64,000 nt of DNA from Hungateiclostridiaceae bacterium UBA1305 (GCA_002307275.1 DBTX01000078.1:62001-126000); one strand, 5' to 3'. Counted from the stretch's first letter, positions 34,417 through 43,602 are shown. Program-made: numbers and translations. Notes: generated by a model not told the origin, from the letters alone.

Positions 34417-35697
34417 TTATATAATAATGTTTTCCGCAGGATTTCCCGATGAACGGCACACAGTTATCCTTCTATTATAAATGGCTGTGTAAAGCAACAT
34501 CAGCACCCCTCCGATAAATGGCAGCAACGCTGTTGGTAATAAATCCATACATATTCCAGATAGGATAAAGGCTAATGGCGAAGCTGTTTTCACCATGCTC
34601 ATGCCAAGGCTAAGCACCCTGCCGCGAAGATTGGCAGGCAATTTTGTCTGCAACATATACAGCAGTGGAATATCTATATAAGCCGCAGCTATTCCCATAG
34701 TGCCCATTACGACACAATAATAGGCTGTACAGACCGGACTCGGGAAGCTGATTTTGAGGAATAATACAGGGAGGGCAATGAATAGGATCGAGCAAGCAAG
34801 TACTACTGCAGCCCTGACCAGGATCTTCATATATCCAATATCCAGGTTCCAACGTCTGATCGATACAGCACCTAGAAGTGCCCCTATCGGGAAAGCTGAC
34901 TGAACAATGCCATAATTAATCGATCCCAGACGCATAACATTATTTATGATGTATGGCAATGGAACCAGCACAGAAAACCCAATAAAAAAATTAAGTCCTG
35001 CAAGGAAAATGAAAGCCCCTGTTATCTCAGTCCTCCCCTTCATGTATGCGATACCGCTCCTGATATCCTCAATGATATTGTAACTATTGCGTCCATCGAA
35101 GCGCGTGGTGTCATCGTTCATAGAACCAAGCCTGAAGTCGACACAACATCCCATGATTGCCGAAAAAATGAACGAAAACGCATTCAAACAAATAAATATT
35201 CTGATGTCAGTAAAAATGTAGACAAACCCACCAAGCATTGGGCCTAGCACTGCAGCAGCAGACTCTATGACCCTGTTGGCAGAATTCATCCCCATCAGGT
35301 GGTCACTGGTTACCATATCTGGAATAGCTGCTTCCAGACTGATATCGAATATTACCGTAACTACGTTGATGATAAATGTACTACTGTAGATTACTAACAA
35401 GCCAAGTCCATTGAATAAAGAAAATAGAAGTACTCCAAAAAGAAAACATCCATTCAATAAATCCGCTATTACCACTACATACTTTCTGCTGCACCTGTCT
35501 GCTATTACTCCGGCAAGCGGATTGATCAGAATAACAGGAAGAGTCCCCAATACCAGCGTGAATGCAAAGGATAGCCCGGAACCGGTGATCTTCAGAACAT
35601 AAAGCCCCATGGCAAAAGTGTAAATAGAACTGCCCAGAAGGGAAACCGATTTCCCTAATGACATAAAAACCATATTTCGAATGACTTTTTGATTCAT
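34417..35697 (-). CDS. MefA-like MFS efflux transporter
   Basis: A 426-residue major facilitator with twelve hydrophobic segments. The motif A equivalent is GVIADRCSRKYVV after helix 2, with a second similar loop at LPANLRGRVLSLGMSM. The closest familiar group is the macrolide-efflux (MefA/MdtH-like) branch. It lies 90 bases downstream of the MerR-methyltransferase gene on the same strand, so both may respond to the same toxic compound. Confidence 0.85.
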   Translation of the reverse strand: MNQKVIRNMVFMSLGKSVSLLGSSIYTFAMGLYVLKITGSGLSFAFTLVLGTLPVILINPLAGVIADRCSRKYVVVIADLLNGCFLFGVLLFSLFNGLGLLVIYSSTFIINVVTVIFDISLEAAIPDMVTSDHLMGMNSANRVIESAAAVLGPMLGGFVYIFTDIRIFICLNAFSFIFSAIMGCCVDFRLGSMNDDTTRFDGRNSYNIIEDIRSGIAYMKGRTEITGAFIFLAGLNFFIGFSVLVPLPYIINNVMRLGSINYGIVQSAFPIGALLGAVSIRRWNLDIGYMKILVRAAVVLACSILFIALPVLFLKISFPSPVCTAYYCVVMGTMGIAAAYIDIPLLYMLQTKLPANLRGRVLSLGMSMVKTASPLAFILSGICMDLLPTALLPFIGGVLMLLYTAIYNRRITVCRSSGNPAENIII

Positions 35698-35787
35698 ATT
35701 AAAAGCCTCCCATCTGATTAAATTATAAATGGAAGGCTTTACCCCACTGCAAGATGCGAAATCGAAAGTTTTTCACCTGTTTACATG

Positions 35788-37038
35788 CTAAACCTCGTGT
35801 ACACCCGACCTTTTCGCATAAATCACACAGCTGTTCACGCGTTCCCCTTCCGTGAACCAGCTTTCATACTTACCGCCCTTATCCAGATAGTCAGTGATCA
35901 TTTCATTGTCTATATCAAAACCAAGTGCTGATATTTCCTTTTTAATCATTTCTATTTTGAAGTTCTTCCTCAAGCCCACAGCAACCCTGCTGCTGGTAGA
36001 AAAATTTCCGAATAGGATGTAGCTTCCCAGAAGAGCTGCCTGATCGTTAAAATATCGCAAAACAGGCTTTAGCAGGAACTCCTCATGCTCAAAGGAATAA
36101 TTGCTGGTCCCTGTAATGTCAAGAACCAGTTCTGCTGCTTTATCCCGGATGGGTATCTGAAGAAAATCCGAACAAATGAAAAGGATATTTTTCCGCTTCC
36201 CTGATTTCTCCAGCAGTTGCTTCAGGTAGCGCTGCATGCATATATCGTGATCAACTGCAATATAAAATGTGTTCTCCGGCAATTCATCATAAATGAGTCT
36301 AAGAAAAAAACCTAGCCCGGAACCGAGTTCCAGCAGGACCTTGCCATCAAGTTCCACGAAATTCAGCCTTCGGTAGGCCCATTCCAGGCTTTTATAAACA
36401 TTTTTCAAATATGCCTCATCAGTATTTTGGATATAGTTGGAAATTTGATTTTGATCAAGAGCTTCCACCAGTACATCGGACACATCGTCTCCTGCATCTG
36501 TTTTAACGATCAGAATACCGTCAGTGATCATGAATTCGGATCCACAGCTGCAATCCAGCAAACCCTCCATGACCTGATTGTCTTCGATCTGCGCTTTACG
36601 GAGATTCAACCCGCATTTACAATGAGGGCACTGCAGCAGTCCTAGATTTCTCAGCTGTATGCCGAGTCTGAGCGGTTTTTCTTTCTGCGTACTGTCAAAC
36701 TCTTTAATTTTGGCTTCCAACCTGCTGCTGATCTGTTTCAGTTCATTTAAAAGCTCTGATATCCTGATGTGTTTATTTACAAACAGATCGTGAAAGGAGG
36801 CATCTTGCTTATAAGAAGTCATTCTGCCAAGTTTTCGGAACATGAATACCGTATGTATTTCTGCGAGCGTGAATCCCATAGCCTTGAGAGAATTGATTTC
36901 CTCAAGGTCATTTGCACATCTGCCGTCAAAGGAGTATTGACCGCTATTCTTTTCAGGCAGCAGCAAACCAAGGTCGATATAATGCCTGATCGTATCAATA
37001 CTCACATGATGTGAAGCTGCAAACGCACCGATTTTCAA
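35788..37038 (-). CDS. MerR-type HTH, zinc ribbon and SAM methyltransferase fusion
   Basis: A 416-residue, three-part protein. Residues 1-70 are a MerR DNA-binding domain (FAASHHVSIDTIRHYIDLGL), followed by a dimerisation-type helix to about 118. Residues 135-178 are a Trm112/RlmA-like zinc ribbon with Cys137-x2-Cys140 and Cys163-x-Cys165, ending ITDGILIV. Residues about 205-410 form a class I methyltransferase with motif I LLELGSGLG (235-243) and an acidic post-I strand (YIAVDHD). The start is TTG behind GGGGGCGGG. The C-terminal half resembles rRNA or small-molecule methyltransferases. Whether it methylates or only senses is unknown. Confidence 0.8.
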   Translation of the reverse strand: MKIGAFAASHHVSIDTIRHYIDLGLLLPEKNSGQYSFDGRCANDLEEINSLKAMGFTLAEIHTVFMFRKLGRMTSYKQDASFHDLFVNKHIRISELLNELKQISSRLEAKIKEFDSTQKEKPLRLGIQLRNLGLLQCPHCKCGLNLRKAQIEDNQVMEGLLDCSCGSEFMITDGILIVKTDAGDDVSDVLVEALDQNQISNYIQNTDEAYLKNVYKSLEWAYRRLNFVELDGKVLLELGSGLGFFLRLIYDELPENTFYIAVDHDICMQRYLKQLLEKSGKRKNILFICSDFLQIPIRDKAAELVLDITGTSNYSFEHEEFLLKPVLRYFNDQAALLGSYILFGNFSTSSRVAVGLRKNFKIEMIKKEISALGFDIDNEMITDYLDKGGKYESWFTEGERVNSCVIYAKRSGVHEV

Positions 37039-37161
37039 AAACCCGCCCCCTTTCTATCATTATCCTTCATTCTTATATCAAAATCAACCGGTATAGGAAT
37101 GGATAGGGCTACAGGAACAGAAACATAAACAGAGGCAATGATAAAGAAATATCAAAACAGT

Positions 37162-37306
37162 AGGCGATGACATCGCAGTATTCGAACCATAGGCAATGAC
37201 GGCGCAGTATTCGAACTATTGGCGATACCGCGCGTTATCGGGACTGCTGGTGATACAACACTTTATCAAGAACTGCTGGCTTGACAGTGTATAATCAGAA
37301 CAGCTG
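37162..37306. repeat. Degenerate tandem repeat, about five 29-bp units
   Basis: Units start at 37162, 37191, 37220, 37249 and 37278. The first two are nearly identical around CGCAGTATTCGAAC, and the later ones diverge but keep the length and the GG..GA...C / AT..GAAC spacing. The block fills the gap between the MerR fusion and the lipoprotein gene, and no ORF fits it. Confidence 0.55.
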
Positions 37307-37341
37307 AGGGTTTTCAGACTACCTGATGGTCAGGTGAAATC

Positions 37342-37773
37342 CTAATGTACAATCGTATAGGACGTTGTGATCATCTTTCCGCCGCCGGATACGAGCAGTT
37401 GATAAGTACCGGGCAGGGTATCGCCTTTCACATCCCAGTCCCAGCTGACCTTACCATCATTTCCGGCATGTTTTGCAGCCGATGCTGACATCATACCCCG
37501 GGAATTAATATAGTTTGAGGTAACTGTGTAATTTGTATTCGGTACGCCATGGATGGAAAGGCTGCCCTTCTCGCCTGTTCTGACCGTCTTTTTTACATCC
37601 AGGACCGTTATTCCAGAATCACTGTCCGGGATAGCACCCGGAATAACATCTCCCTGGCGACCGGTAACCTCAAAACCCTGCAGCCGGGGCACAGGTCTTT
37701 CGGAAGCCGATCCGCAGCCCGATAAAACAATTGTAAAAAGAATGGCAAAGCTGAATAACAATTTCTCTCTCAT
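37342..37773 (-). CDS. Small lipoprotein
   Basis: A 143-residue secreted lipoprotein. The signal peptide is LLFSFAILFTIVLSGCGS with a lipobox Cys at residue 20. The mature part is beta-rich with VKKTVRTGEKGSLSIHGVPN and VSWDWDVKGDTLPGTYQL, which suggests an Ig-like sandwich. I do not recognise a named family. It converges with nothing and has its own start. Confidence 0.65.
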   Translation of the reverse strand: MREKLLFSFAILFTIVLSGCGSASERPVPRLQGFEVTGRQGDVIPGAIPDSDSGITVLDVKKTVRTGEKGSLSIHGVPNTNYTVTSNYINSRGMMSASAAKHAGNDGKVSWDWDVKGDTLPGTYQLLVSGGGKMITTSYTIVH

Positions 37774-37916
37774 AATAATACCTCTCGTTTATTAAACCGG
37801 AATATGTCTATATGTTGTCCAGATTTGCAGTTTTTGATTATTGCAATCAGTTATCACTTCAAGTAATATCTAAATATGGCGTATAGATGAAGCAGCGAAT
37901 ATGAAGGATGTGTTGT

Positions 37917-38798
37917 ATGTTGGATAATATACCTTTTTTTCTTGTTGATGTGTTTGCGGAACATAAATACCAGGGCAACCAGCTGGCTGTGTTCATGAAT
38001 GCAGGCGGGCTTTCGGATACAGAGATGCAGGATATTGCACATGAAACGAATTTTGCAGAAACCTCGTTCATCCTTTCCGGCAAAAAGGAAAATAGCGGTT
38101 ATGATGTCAGAATATTTACACCGGACTTTGAAGTACCCTTTGCCGGACACCCCACACTGGGAACAGCCTATATCATTCACAATGAAATAGAAGACGGACG
38201 ATCTGAGAGAATCATCTTGAATCTGAAAGCAGGGCAAATACCGGTCACGCCGGATAAGGAGGGCTGCCTTTGGATGAAACAGAATCCGCCGCGTTTCGGA
38301 CAGTGTGTCAGCATGGGTACGATTGCGGAAATACTGGGCATTACGGTAAATGATATCGACAAACGTTTCCCAGTACAGGAAACCAGCACTGGCCTGGCCT
38401 CGGTCATAGTTCCTCTCAATACACTGGACGCGGTAAAAAGATGCCGTATCAATCACGATAGGTATGCATGTTTTCTGAAGGAAGAGCTTAAAGATATCCT
38501 GCTGGTTTTTACCGACCAGACCTACCATCCGCTCAACAAATTAAACGTCCGGGTTTTTGCAGATGATTCGGGCTACCCCGAGGATGCAGCAACCGGAAGT
38601 GCTAACGGAAATCTCGCGGCCTACCTTCTGGAACATGATTACTTCAGCAGTGCACAGTTGCGGTACAATGTCGAGCAGGGCTATGAAATGGGCCGCCCTT
38701 CCCTATTAAAGGTAAGAGCGGAGAAATTCGGCAAACAGTTTGATATAAACATTGGCGGCAATGTCATCTTGACAGCACGTGGCGAGTGGCTTCTATAA
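37917..38798 (+). CDS. PhzF-family isomerase/epimerase
   Basis: A 293-residue diaminopimelate-epimerase-fold protein. The conserved GNQLAVF, the catalytic Glu in NFAETSFIL, FAGHPTLGTAY and EDAATGSANGNLAAYL are all present. ATG 37917 is chosen because GAAGGA lies eight bases upstream; ATG 37908 would sit on it. Most single-copy PhzF proteins are uncharacterised isomerases not tied to phenazines, and no phenazine genes are near. The last codons merge into a tandem repeat. Confidence 0.88.
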   Translation: MLDNIPFFLVDVFAEHKYQGNQLAVFMNAGGLSDTEMQDIAHETNFAETSFILSGKKENSGYDVRIFTPDFEVPFAGHPTLGTAYIIHNEIEDGRSERIILNLKAGQIPVTPDKEGCLWMKQNPPRFGQCVSMGTIAEILGITVNDIDKRFPVQETSTGLASVIVPLNTLDAVKRCRINHDRYACFLKEELKDILLVFTDQTYHPLNKLNVRVFADDSGYPEDAATGSANGNLAAYLLEHDYFSSAQLRYNVEQGYEMGRPSLLKVRAEKFGKQFDINIGGNVILTARGEWLL

Positions 38799-38894
38799 GC
38801 TCTGCGAATGGCTTCTTTACTCGGAAAATGACTTCTTAAGCTCGGCGAATGGCTTCTGTATGCTTGGGCAATAGCTTCCATGAGCTCGGTGAAT
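38781..38894. repeat. Tandem repeat growing out of the phzF-like 3' end
   Basis: About five degenerate units of 20-23 bases with the core GCGAATGGCTTCT followed by AAGCTCG. The first unit is the end of the coding sequence itself (GGCGAGTGGCTTCTATAAG), so the array arose by copying the gene's last codons. Confidence 0.6.
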
Positions 38895-38992
38895 GAGAAC
38901 GCAGTCTTATTACTGTAATAGACTGCTAATATAGTGTAACTTGTTTTTCATAGCATCCCGGGAGATATTGCCTCCTGATTCTTCGGCTTGCC

Positions 38993-41773
38993 TTACTCCG
39001 CTTTCTCCTGCGGCAGATCCCGTACAATGCAGATAGCCTTCTCTTCAGCTATGTCAGACAGCAGAATCAGGTTTAAAGCCGAAGTATCGTAAACCTTTAC
39101 GATTTGCTCCATACTGCACTCTTCCGGCAGTAGTTCCGTCAGGATATTTTTATGTGCATGCAGTAATTCCGGTCTATAAACGGTATTCCCGCTCTTTGGG
39201 AAAATAGCGGCATAGAATATATCCGCCTCCACAAGATCCTGAAAAAAGTGGCTTCCGAACGAAAGCTCCGGAACAAATCCGCCCCGCTCAAATGCGATCT
39301 CACAGAGCACCCTGATATTGCTGATCTCCGCAAAACTGACCGGCACACCCAGTTCAGGCGTTGTCGTGCCCCACCTGCCCGGCCCCGCCAGCAGCAGCCC
39401 GTTGCATTTTTTTCCAAGCAGGGAATTCAATTTGCCAATCAAACGTGCAGTCTTGTATTTTGTACTCAGATCTGCATTCGAGTATGCTTCAGGATCAACG
39501 AAGATAACGTTATCGACAGGCTGATAGATATTGCCTCCCATCGTTCCGTCGCAAACGGAGAAGAAAATGTCCTTTTTTTTCACTTCGGGTATAGTGACCT
39601 TCTTTCCCAGACCTTTTACTTGCAGCGGCCTGCACTGAAGAAGGTTGATCATGAAATCAAGTTCTTTTGAAAAATTTACAGTAAACTCTACATCCACCGG
39701 ATAACCGTAGTTCTGCTGGATCTCTTCAAGCATGCTCCTGAGGCAGATTATGAAGTCCTTCTCCGCCAGAAGCCTGCTGCAGGTGGATAACATGTACTCC
39801 CTGTTCATTCCCCTCTCTGCCATAAGCGCTTCCGCTTCCCTGTCGTGCTCAAGCAGCAGATCTTTCAGATAAGCCGGAAGCAGTGGCGCAAGGTCATTGA
39901 TGGAAATTGTCTGCAGGCTGTTCTTATTAAGGTCCAGTACATCAACATATTGCTGAGAAAATTTTCTGTTGTCTCCCTTTCCTGCCAGCAGCCTGAGCTG
40001 CGGCTTATCCAGCGAAGCCACTCTCGGATAATCGCCCTGCGTCCTTTCCACAGCCCTCGTTCCCAGACCTGCAACCAGCCTTACCAGACCGGCTTTGGGA
40101 TCAATGTCCCTGTTCCATGCATAAGCATTATACGAGTAGGCGACTCCTGCAGTTGCCGGCATGAATATCCCATCATACCTTGAGCCGGATACACGCTGCA
40201 CCAGGATCGCCATCTGCTCGTCGCTTTGATCCAGCCCTCTCTGCTGCCTGTAAACCAATGCCGATTCATCCATTGCGCTTGCATACACCTGCTTGACGGC
40301 ACTTTCAAATTCCTGAAGCCGTTCCTCCAAAGTCCCCATATTTGTGCAGAAAATACTTTCATACTTGCCTGCAAATGCAGTACCGAAGTTATCTTCAAGC
40401 AGACTGCTGGAGCGGACAATAATCGGACTCTGTCCATAATATTCGAGCAGATTCCTGAATTGTTCCCTGACTATTTGAGGAAAAAGGCCGGACGGAATTT
40501 TCTCTTTTAACTGTCCGGCAGCTGAAAAATAGCCCTCTGGTGTCCGCTGATCCAGGCGCAGCCTCCACCAGCCATTCTGTACGAGATAGGTGTAGAATAC
40601 ATCCGATCCGATATAAAAAGAGTCATGAGGCTCAAGCCTGTGCTTCCAGCTTTGCAGTATATTGCGTGCGAGCAGCATCCCAACTGCTTTTCCGCCAATA
40701 TAACCCGAGCCTATCATCCTTTCTTTTATCTCAAGGATGTCTTCCAATTGAAAATGGCTCAGCGCCAACGCCAGAATATTTTTATCCCTGCCTATCACCA
40801 GCTTGCACAGCTTTTCCAGCATCTCAGCCCTTGGACTTTTAATCGTTTCCGCGGATATCCTGTCTCCTGATTCGCTGCCTGGTTTTGGACCTGATTCGCA
40901 GCCCGACCCGCTGCCTGATTCACTACCTGAACCACTGTTTGACCCGCTGCCTGATTTCTGGTCTGATTCACTGCTTGATTCACAGCCTGATTTGCGGCCT
41001 GCAATGTCCTCCAGGTCGCGCCCTGTCCCCCCCGTCTGTTCCTCTTCAGCGATCCTCTCTGCTTTCAGGAAGAGCCTGTCCCAGTAGTCCAGCTTGTGTC
41101 CGGACTGTCTGGTACCCTGAGAAGCAACCAGATGAAAGAACCTGCTCGTCTCCAGCCCGTCTGTCAGCGGCAGAAAGCTGTCGCCTTCGGATATGTGAGG
41201 CAGAAACATCGTGTCGGAGTATCTCCTCCATACCTTTATCGGGTGGATATAACGGTTTTCCTCATTATGATATGCATCGATCAGAAGCTGTGTGGTTTCG
41301 CGGATCCTAGCCACGGTGTCGTAAGAATGGCGGTTTCTGATAATAGTAAAAAATGCTACTGTATCCAGTTCAAATAAGTAGGGACAGGTCACTGTAAAGA
41401 AATTTCCCATCATAAGATCTGCCGCCCACGCTGTCTGCAGCTCTGAAAGGCAGTCAAACACATAAAAAGCTCCTGCGCCTTCGCCGGCAATTACCTCATG
41501 CACCTGTACGGTGAAGTTCTCAAAGCCGCTGTCCGGATCCAATACGACAATTTTCAATCCGTCCTGCGGCTCCAGAATGGGCGGATGCATCGCAAAGCGC
41601 ATATAAATCAGGTTTCTCTTTTCCTCAATTGCCTTTTTCGCAAAGGGTACTGCAAAGAAGCGGTAATCCTCAATATCCACCAACTGCCAGACAACATTAT
41701 CCCCCAGCCTGATAGAGTCCACAACCTGGTCAAGTCCGTTTACACCCGAATGGATCCTGTCAAACGCGATCAT
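38993..41773 (-). CDS. Degenerate KaiC-like plus PPDK/PEP-synthase ATP-binding domain protein
   Basis: A 926-residue protein. The first 230 residues resemble a RecA/KaiC fold (SGVNGLDQVVDSIRLGDNVV) but no Walker A lysine is present. A Ser-Gly-Glu-rich linker (DNA 40862-40996) follows. Then comes a PEP/pyruvate-binding (PPDK_N) ATP-grasp domain with PIIVRSSSLLEDNFGTAFAG, GLGTRAVER and the closing LLQCRPLQV. A further domain has GPGRWGTTTPELGVPVSFAE. There is no swivelling phosphohistidine domain (no T-x-SH motif) and no PEP-binding barrel, so it is not PEP synthase. ATG 41773 has AAGGGAG nine bases upstream. It may be a phosphotransferase or an ATP-dependent regulator; function unknown. Confidence 0.7.
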   Translation of the reverse strand: MIAFDRIHSGVNGLDQVVDSIRLGDNVVWQLVDIEDYRFFAVPFAKKAIEEKRNLIYMRFAMHPPILEPQDGLKIVVLDPDSGFENFTVQVHEVIAGEGAGAFYVFDCLSELQTAWAADLMMGNFFTVTCPYLFELDTVAFFTIIRNRHSYDTVARIRETTQLLIDAYHNEENRYIHPIKVWRRYSDTMFLPHISEGDSFLPLTDGLETSRFFHLVASQGTRQSGHKLDYWDRLFLKAERIAEEEQTGGTGRDLEDIAGRKSGCESSSESDQKSGSGSNSGSGSESGSGSGCESGPKPGSESGDRISAETIKSPRAEMLEKLCKLVIGRDKNILALALSHFQLEDILEIKERMIGSGYIGGKAVGMLLARNILQSWKHRLEPHDSFYIGSDVFYTYLVQNGWWRLRLDQRTPEGYFSAAGQLKEKIPSGLFPQIVREQFRNLLEYYGQSPIIVRSSSLLEDNFGTAFAGKYESIFCTNMGTLEERLQEFESAVKQVYASAMDESALVYRQQRGLDQSDEQMAILVQRVSGSRYDGIFMPATAGVAYSYNAYAWNRDIDPKAGLVRLVAGLGTRAVERTQGDYPRVASLDKPQLRLLAGKGDNRKFSQQYVDVLDLNKNSLQTISINDLAPLLPAYLKDLLLEHDREAEALMAERGMNREYMLSTCSRLLAEKDFIICLRSMLEEIQQNYGYPVDVEFTVNFSKELDFMINLLQCRPLQVKGLGKKVTIPEVKKKDIFFSVCDGTMGGNIYQPVDNVIFVDPEAYSNADLSTKYKTARLIGKLNSLLGKKCNGLLLAGPGRWGTTTPELGVPVSFAEISNIRVLCEIAFERGGFVPELSFGSHFFQDLVEADIFYAAIFPKSGNTVYRPELLHAHKNILTELLPEECSMEQIVKVYDTSALNLILLSDIAEEKAICIVRDLPQEKAE

Positions 41774-41967
41774 TGCGCCACACTCCCTTTTATTTGCATA
41801 CATGGGAATTAGATAACTGCATCGTTATCAATATACCACCATTTTACACAATCATGCGGAATATTTACAGCTCTCATTTATTTTCAGATAGAACAGCTGT
41901 TGTAATCCCAAGGAAGTACGCCATATGCAGCCTCACTTATCATTCATGTTTCATACTGCTTCTAACC

Positions 41968-42201
41968 CTATCGCCCAAGCAGCTTCAGGATCTCATTCGG
42001 TTTTAAAACCCTGCCATATGAGACGACCTTTTCATCGACAACCAGTGCCGGAGTCGACATGACACCATATAACATGATGTCCTTAAGATCGGTCACCTTT
42101 ATAATTTCGGCATCCATTCCAGCTGCTTTCAATGCAGCTTCAGTATTCTCCTTTAATGTAACACAGTTCCTGCAGCCCGAACCTAAAATCTTGATTACCA
42201 T
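41968..42201 (-). CDS. Small thioredoxin-like protein (redox-active disulfide protein 2 type)
   Basis: A 77-residue glutaredoxin-like protein with a CxxC active site in LGSGCRNCVTLK and a cis-Pro in YGVMSTPALVVDE. AGGAGTGATAAC precedes the ATG. It ends the arsR-permease-thioredoxin operon. In such clusters it probably supplies electrons or thiols for handling a metalloid or organoarsenical. Confidence 0.87.
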   Translation of the reverse strand: MVIKILGSGCRNCVTLKENTEAALKAAGMDAEIIKVTDLKDIMLYGVMSTPALVVDEKVVSYGRVLKPNEILKLLGR

Positions 42202-42251
42202 ATTGTTATCACTCCTATCTATTTTTTATTATCCATTCCGGGAAATTATTT

Positions 42252-43256
42252 TTATAAGAAAAACCCGCTAAAAGCATTAAACAAATACCCTATAATAATG
42301 ATACCAACCGTGACAATGCCCGTAAATATCACCAGAAGCTTCAGCTTTACCACTTTCTTAAGCATGATCAGAGACGGAAGCGAGAGTGCTGTGACCGCCA
42401 TCATGAACGACAAAACCGTTCCGATTCCCACACCCTTTGAAACCAGGGCTTCGGCTATCGGCAGTGTGCCAAAGATATCCGCATACATGGGGATACCTAC
42501 AACTGTCGCCAACACGACAGAGTACCATTTGTCCTGACCCAGGACTGCCCTTACGACAGGCTCCGGAACCCAATTGTGTATGGCTGCGCCAATTCCCACT
42601 CCAATTAAAATATACAGCCAGACCTTCTTTATTATACTCAGAACCTGATTCCTTGCGAAGCTTGTTCTGTCACGGAATGTCAAGTCCTGCTGTTCCATTT
42701 CAATCATTTTATTACTGAGTACGAACGGCTCTATATACCCTTCCAGTTTGGATTTGCTTATGATGGTCCCTCCGGCAACTGCAAGTACGATCCCAACAAC
42801 CATATAAGCTATGGCGATCTTCCAGTTGAAAATGCTGGCGAGTAACAGGACCGACGCTAAATCCACCAGTGGGGAGGAAATCAGGAAAGAAAAAGTAACG
42901 CCTATTGGAAGGCCTGCGCTGGTAAAGCCCATAAACAGCGGTATTGAAGAACAGGAGCAAAATGGGGTGACTGTTCCAAGCAATGCGCCAAGTATATTGG
43001 CTGATACCCCATTGAACCTGCCCAGGATCTTTCTGGTCCTTTCGGGCGGGAAAAAGCTCTGCACATAGGAGATAGTGAAAATCAAAACCGAAAGCAATAT
43101 GAATATCTTAACTACATCATAGATGAAAAAATGGATACTTCCACCCAGGCGGTCCTGCGTATCCAGTCCGAAGCCCTTTTGCACAAGGAGTTTAACCAGG
43201 TTTGAAAGCCACTCCATTCTTAATATCTGGTCGTTCAACCATTCAAATACAAACAC
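42252..43256 (-). CDS. DUF318 permease, ArsP-like
   Basis: A 334-residue membrane protein with eight or more helices. The family signature TPFCSCSSIPLFMGF sits in the first half and is mirrored by GIPMYADIFGTLPIAEAL in the second. ArsP members export trivalent methylated arsenicals using conserved cysteines; the CSC motif fits, but the substrate is not proven. The start is GTG behind AGGGGATGG. It lies between arsR and the thioredoxin gene. Confidence 0.85.
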   Translation of the reverse strand: MFVFEWLNDQILRMEWLSNLVKLLVQKGFGLDTQDRLGGSIHFFIYDVVKIFILLSVLIFTISYVQSFFPPERTRKILGRFNGVSANILGALLGTVTPFCSCSSIPLFMGFTSAGLPIGVTFSFLISSPLVDLASVLLLASIFNWKIAIAYMVVGIVLAVAGGTIISKSKLEGYIEPFVLSNKMIEMEQQDLTFRDRTSFARNQVLSIIKKVWLYILIGVGIGAAIHNWVPEPVVRAVLGQDKWYSVVLATVVGIPMYADIFGTLPIAEALVSKGVGIGTVLSFMMAVTALSLPSLIMLKKVVKLKLLVIFTGIVTVGIIIIGYLFNAFSGFFL

Positions 43257-43272
43257 TACGCCATCCCCTGTC

Positions 43273-43602
43273 TCATTTCAAAAATAAACCCTTTTTTAAA
43301 GAATCCTGTGTCTCCTCGATCTGCCTTAGAATAATTGTTTCTGCGATCTCGATCATCTGATAGACCTCAGGACTTTTAATCTTGTATATCACCATCAATC
43401 CATCTTTTTTACTTTCAACAATCCCCTGGTTCTTAAGTACTGTCAGATGCTGTGAAGTATTTGATTGCTCCGACTCCAGCTGGGGAAGGATCTCGCAGAC
43501 ACACAGCGGTTTCTCCTTCAGTAGTCTGATGATTTGAAGTCTCGTCGGATGAGCTATCGCTTTAAAAATATTGGAGATCATTTGATTTCCCATGTTTGAC
43601 AT
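43273..43602 (-). CDS. ArsR/SmtB-family metalloregulator
   Basis: A 109-residue winged-helix repressor. The recognition helix is in SEQSNTSQHLTVLKNQGIV. A Cys pair in KPLCVCEILP matches the alpha-3 arsenic site of classical ArsR (ELCVCDL), so arsenite or an organoarsenical is the likely inducer. It is the first gene of the operon, 16 bases before the permease. Confidence 0.9.
   Translation of the reverse strand: MSNMGNQMISNIFKAIAHPTRLQIIRLLKEKPLCVCEILPQLESEQSNTSQHLTVLKNQGIVESKKDGLMVIYKIKSPEVYQMIEIAETIILRQIEETQDSLKKGLFLK

Noticed and set aside
37162..37306. Possible CRISPR array
   Set aside because: Units are contiguous and diverging with no unique spacers and no cas genes.
37917..38798. Phenazine biosynthesis
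   Set aside because: Only a PhzF-family protein is present. No other phenazine genes are in the window.
38993..41773. Calling the large protein phosphoenolpyruvate synthase
   Set aside because: The phosphohistidine and PEP-binding domains are absent and a KaiC-like domain is at the N-terminus.
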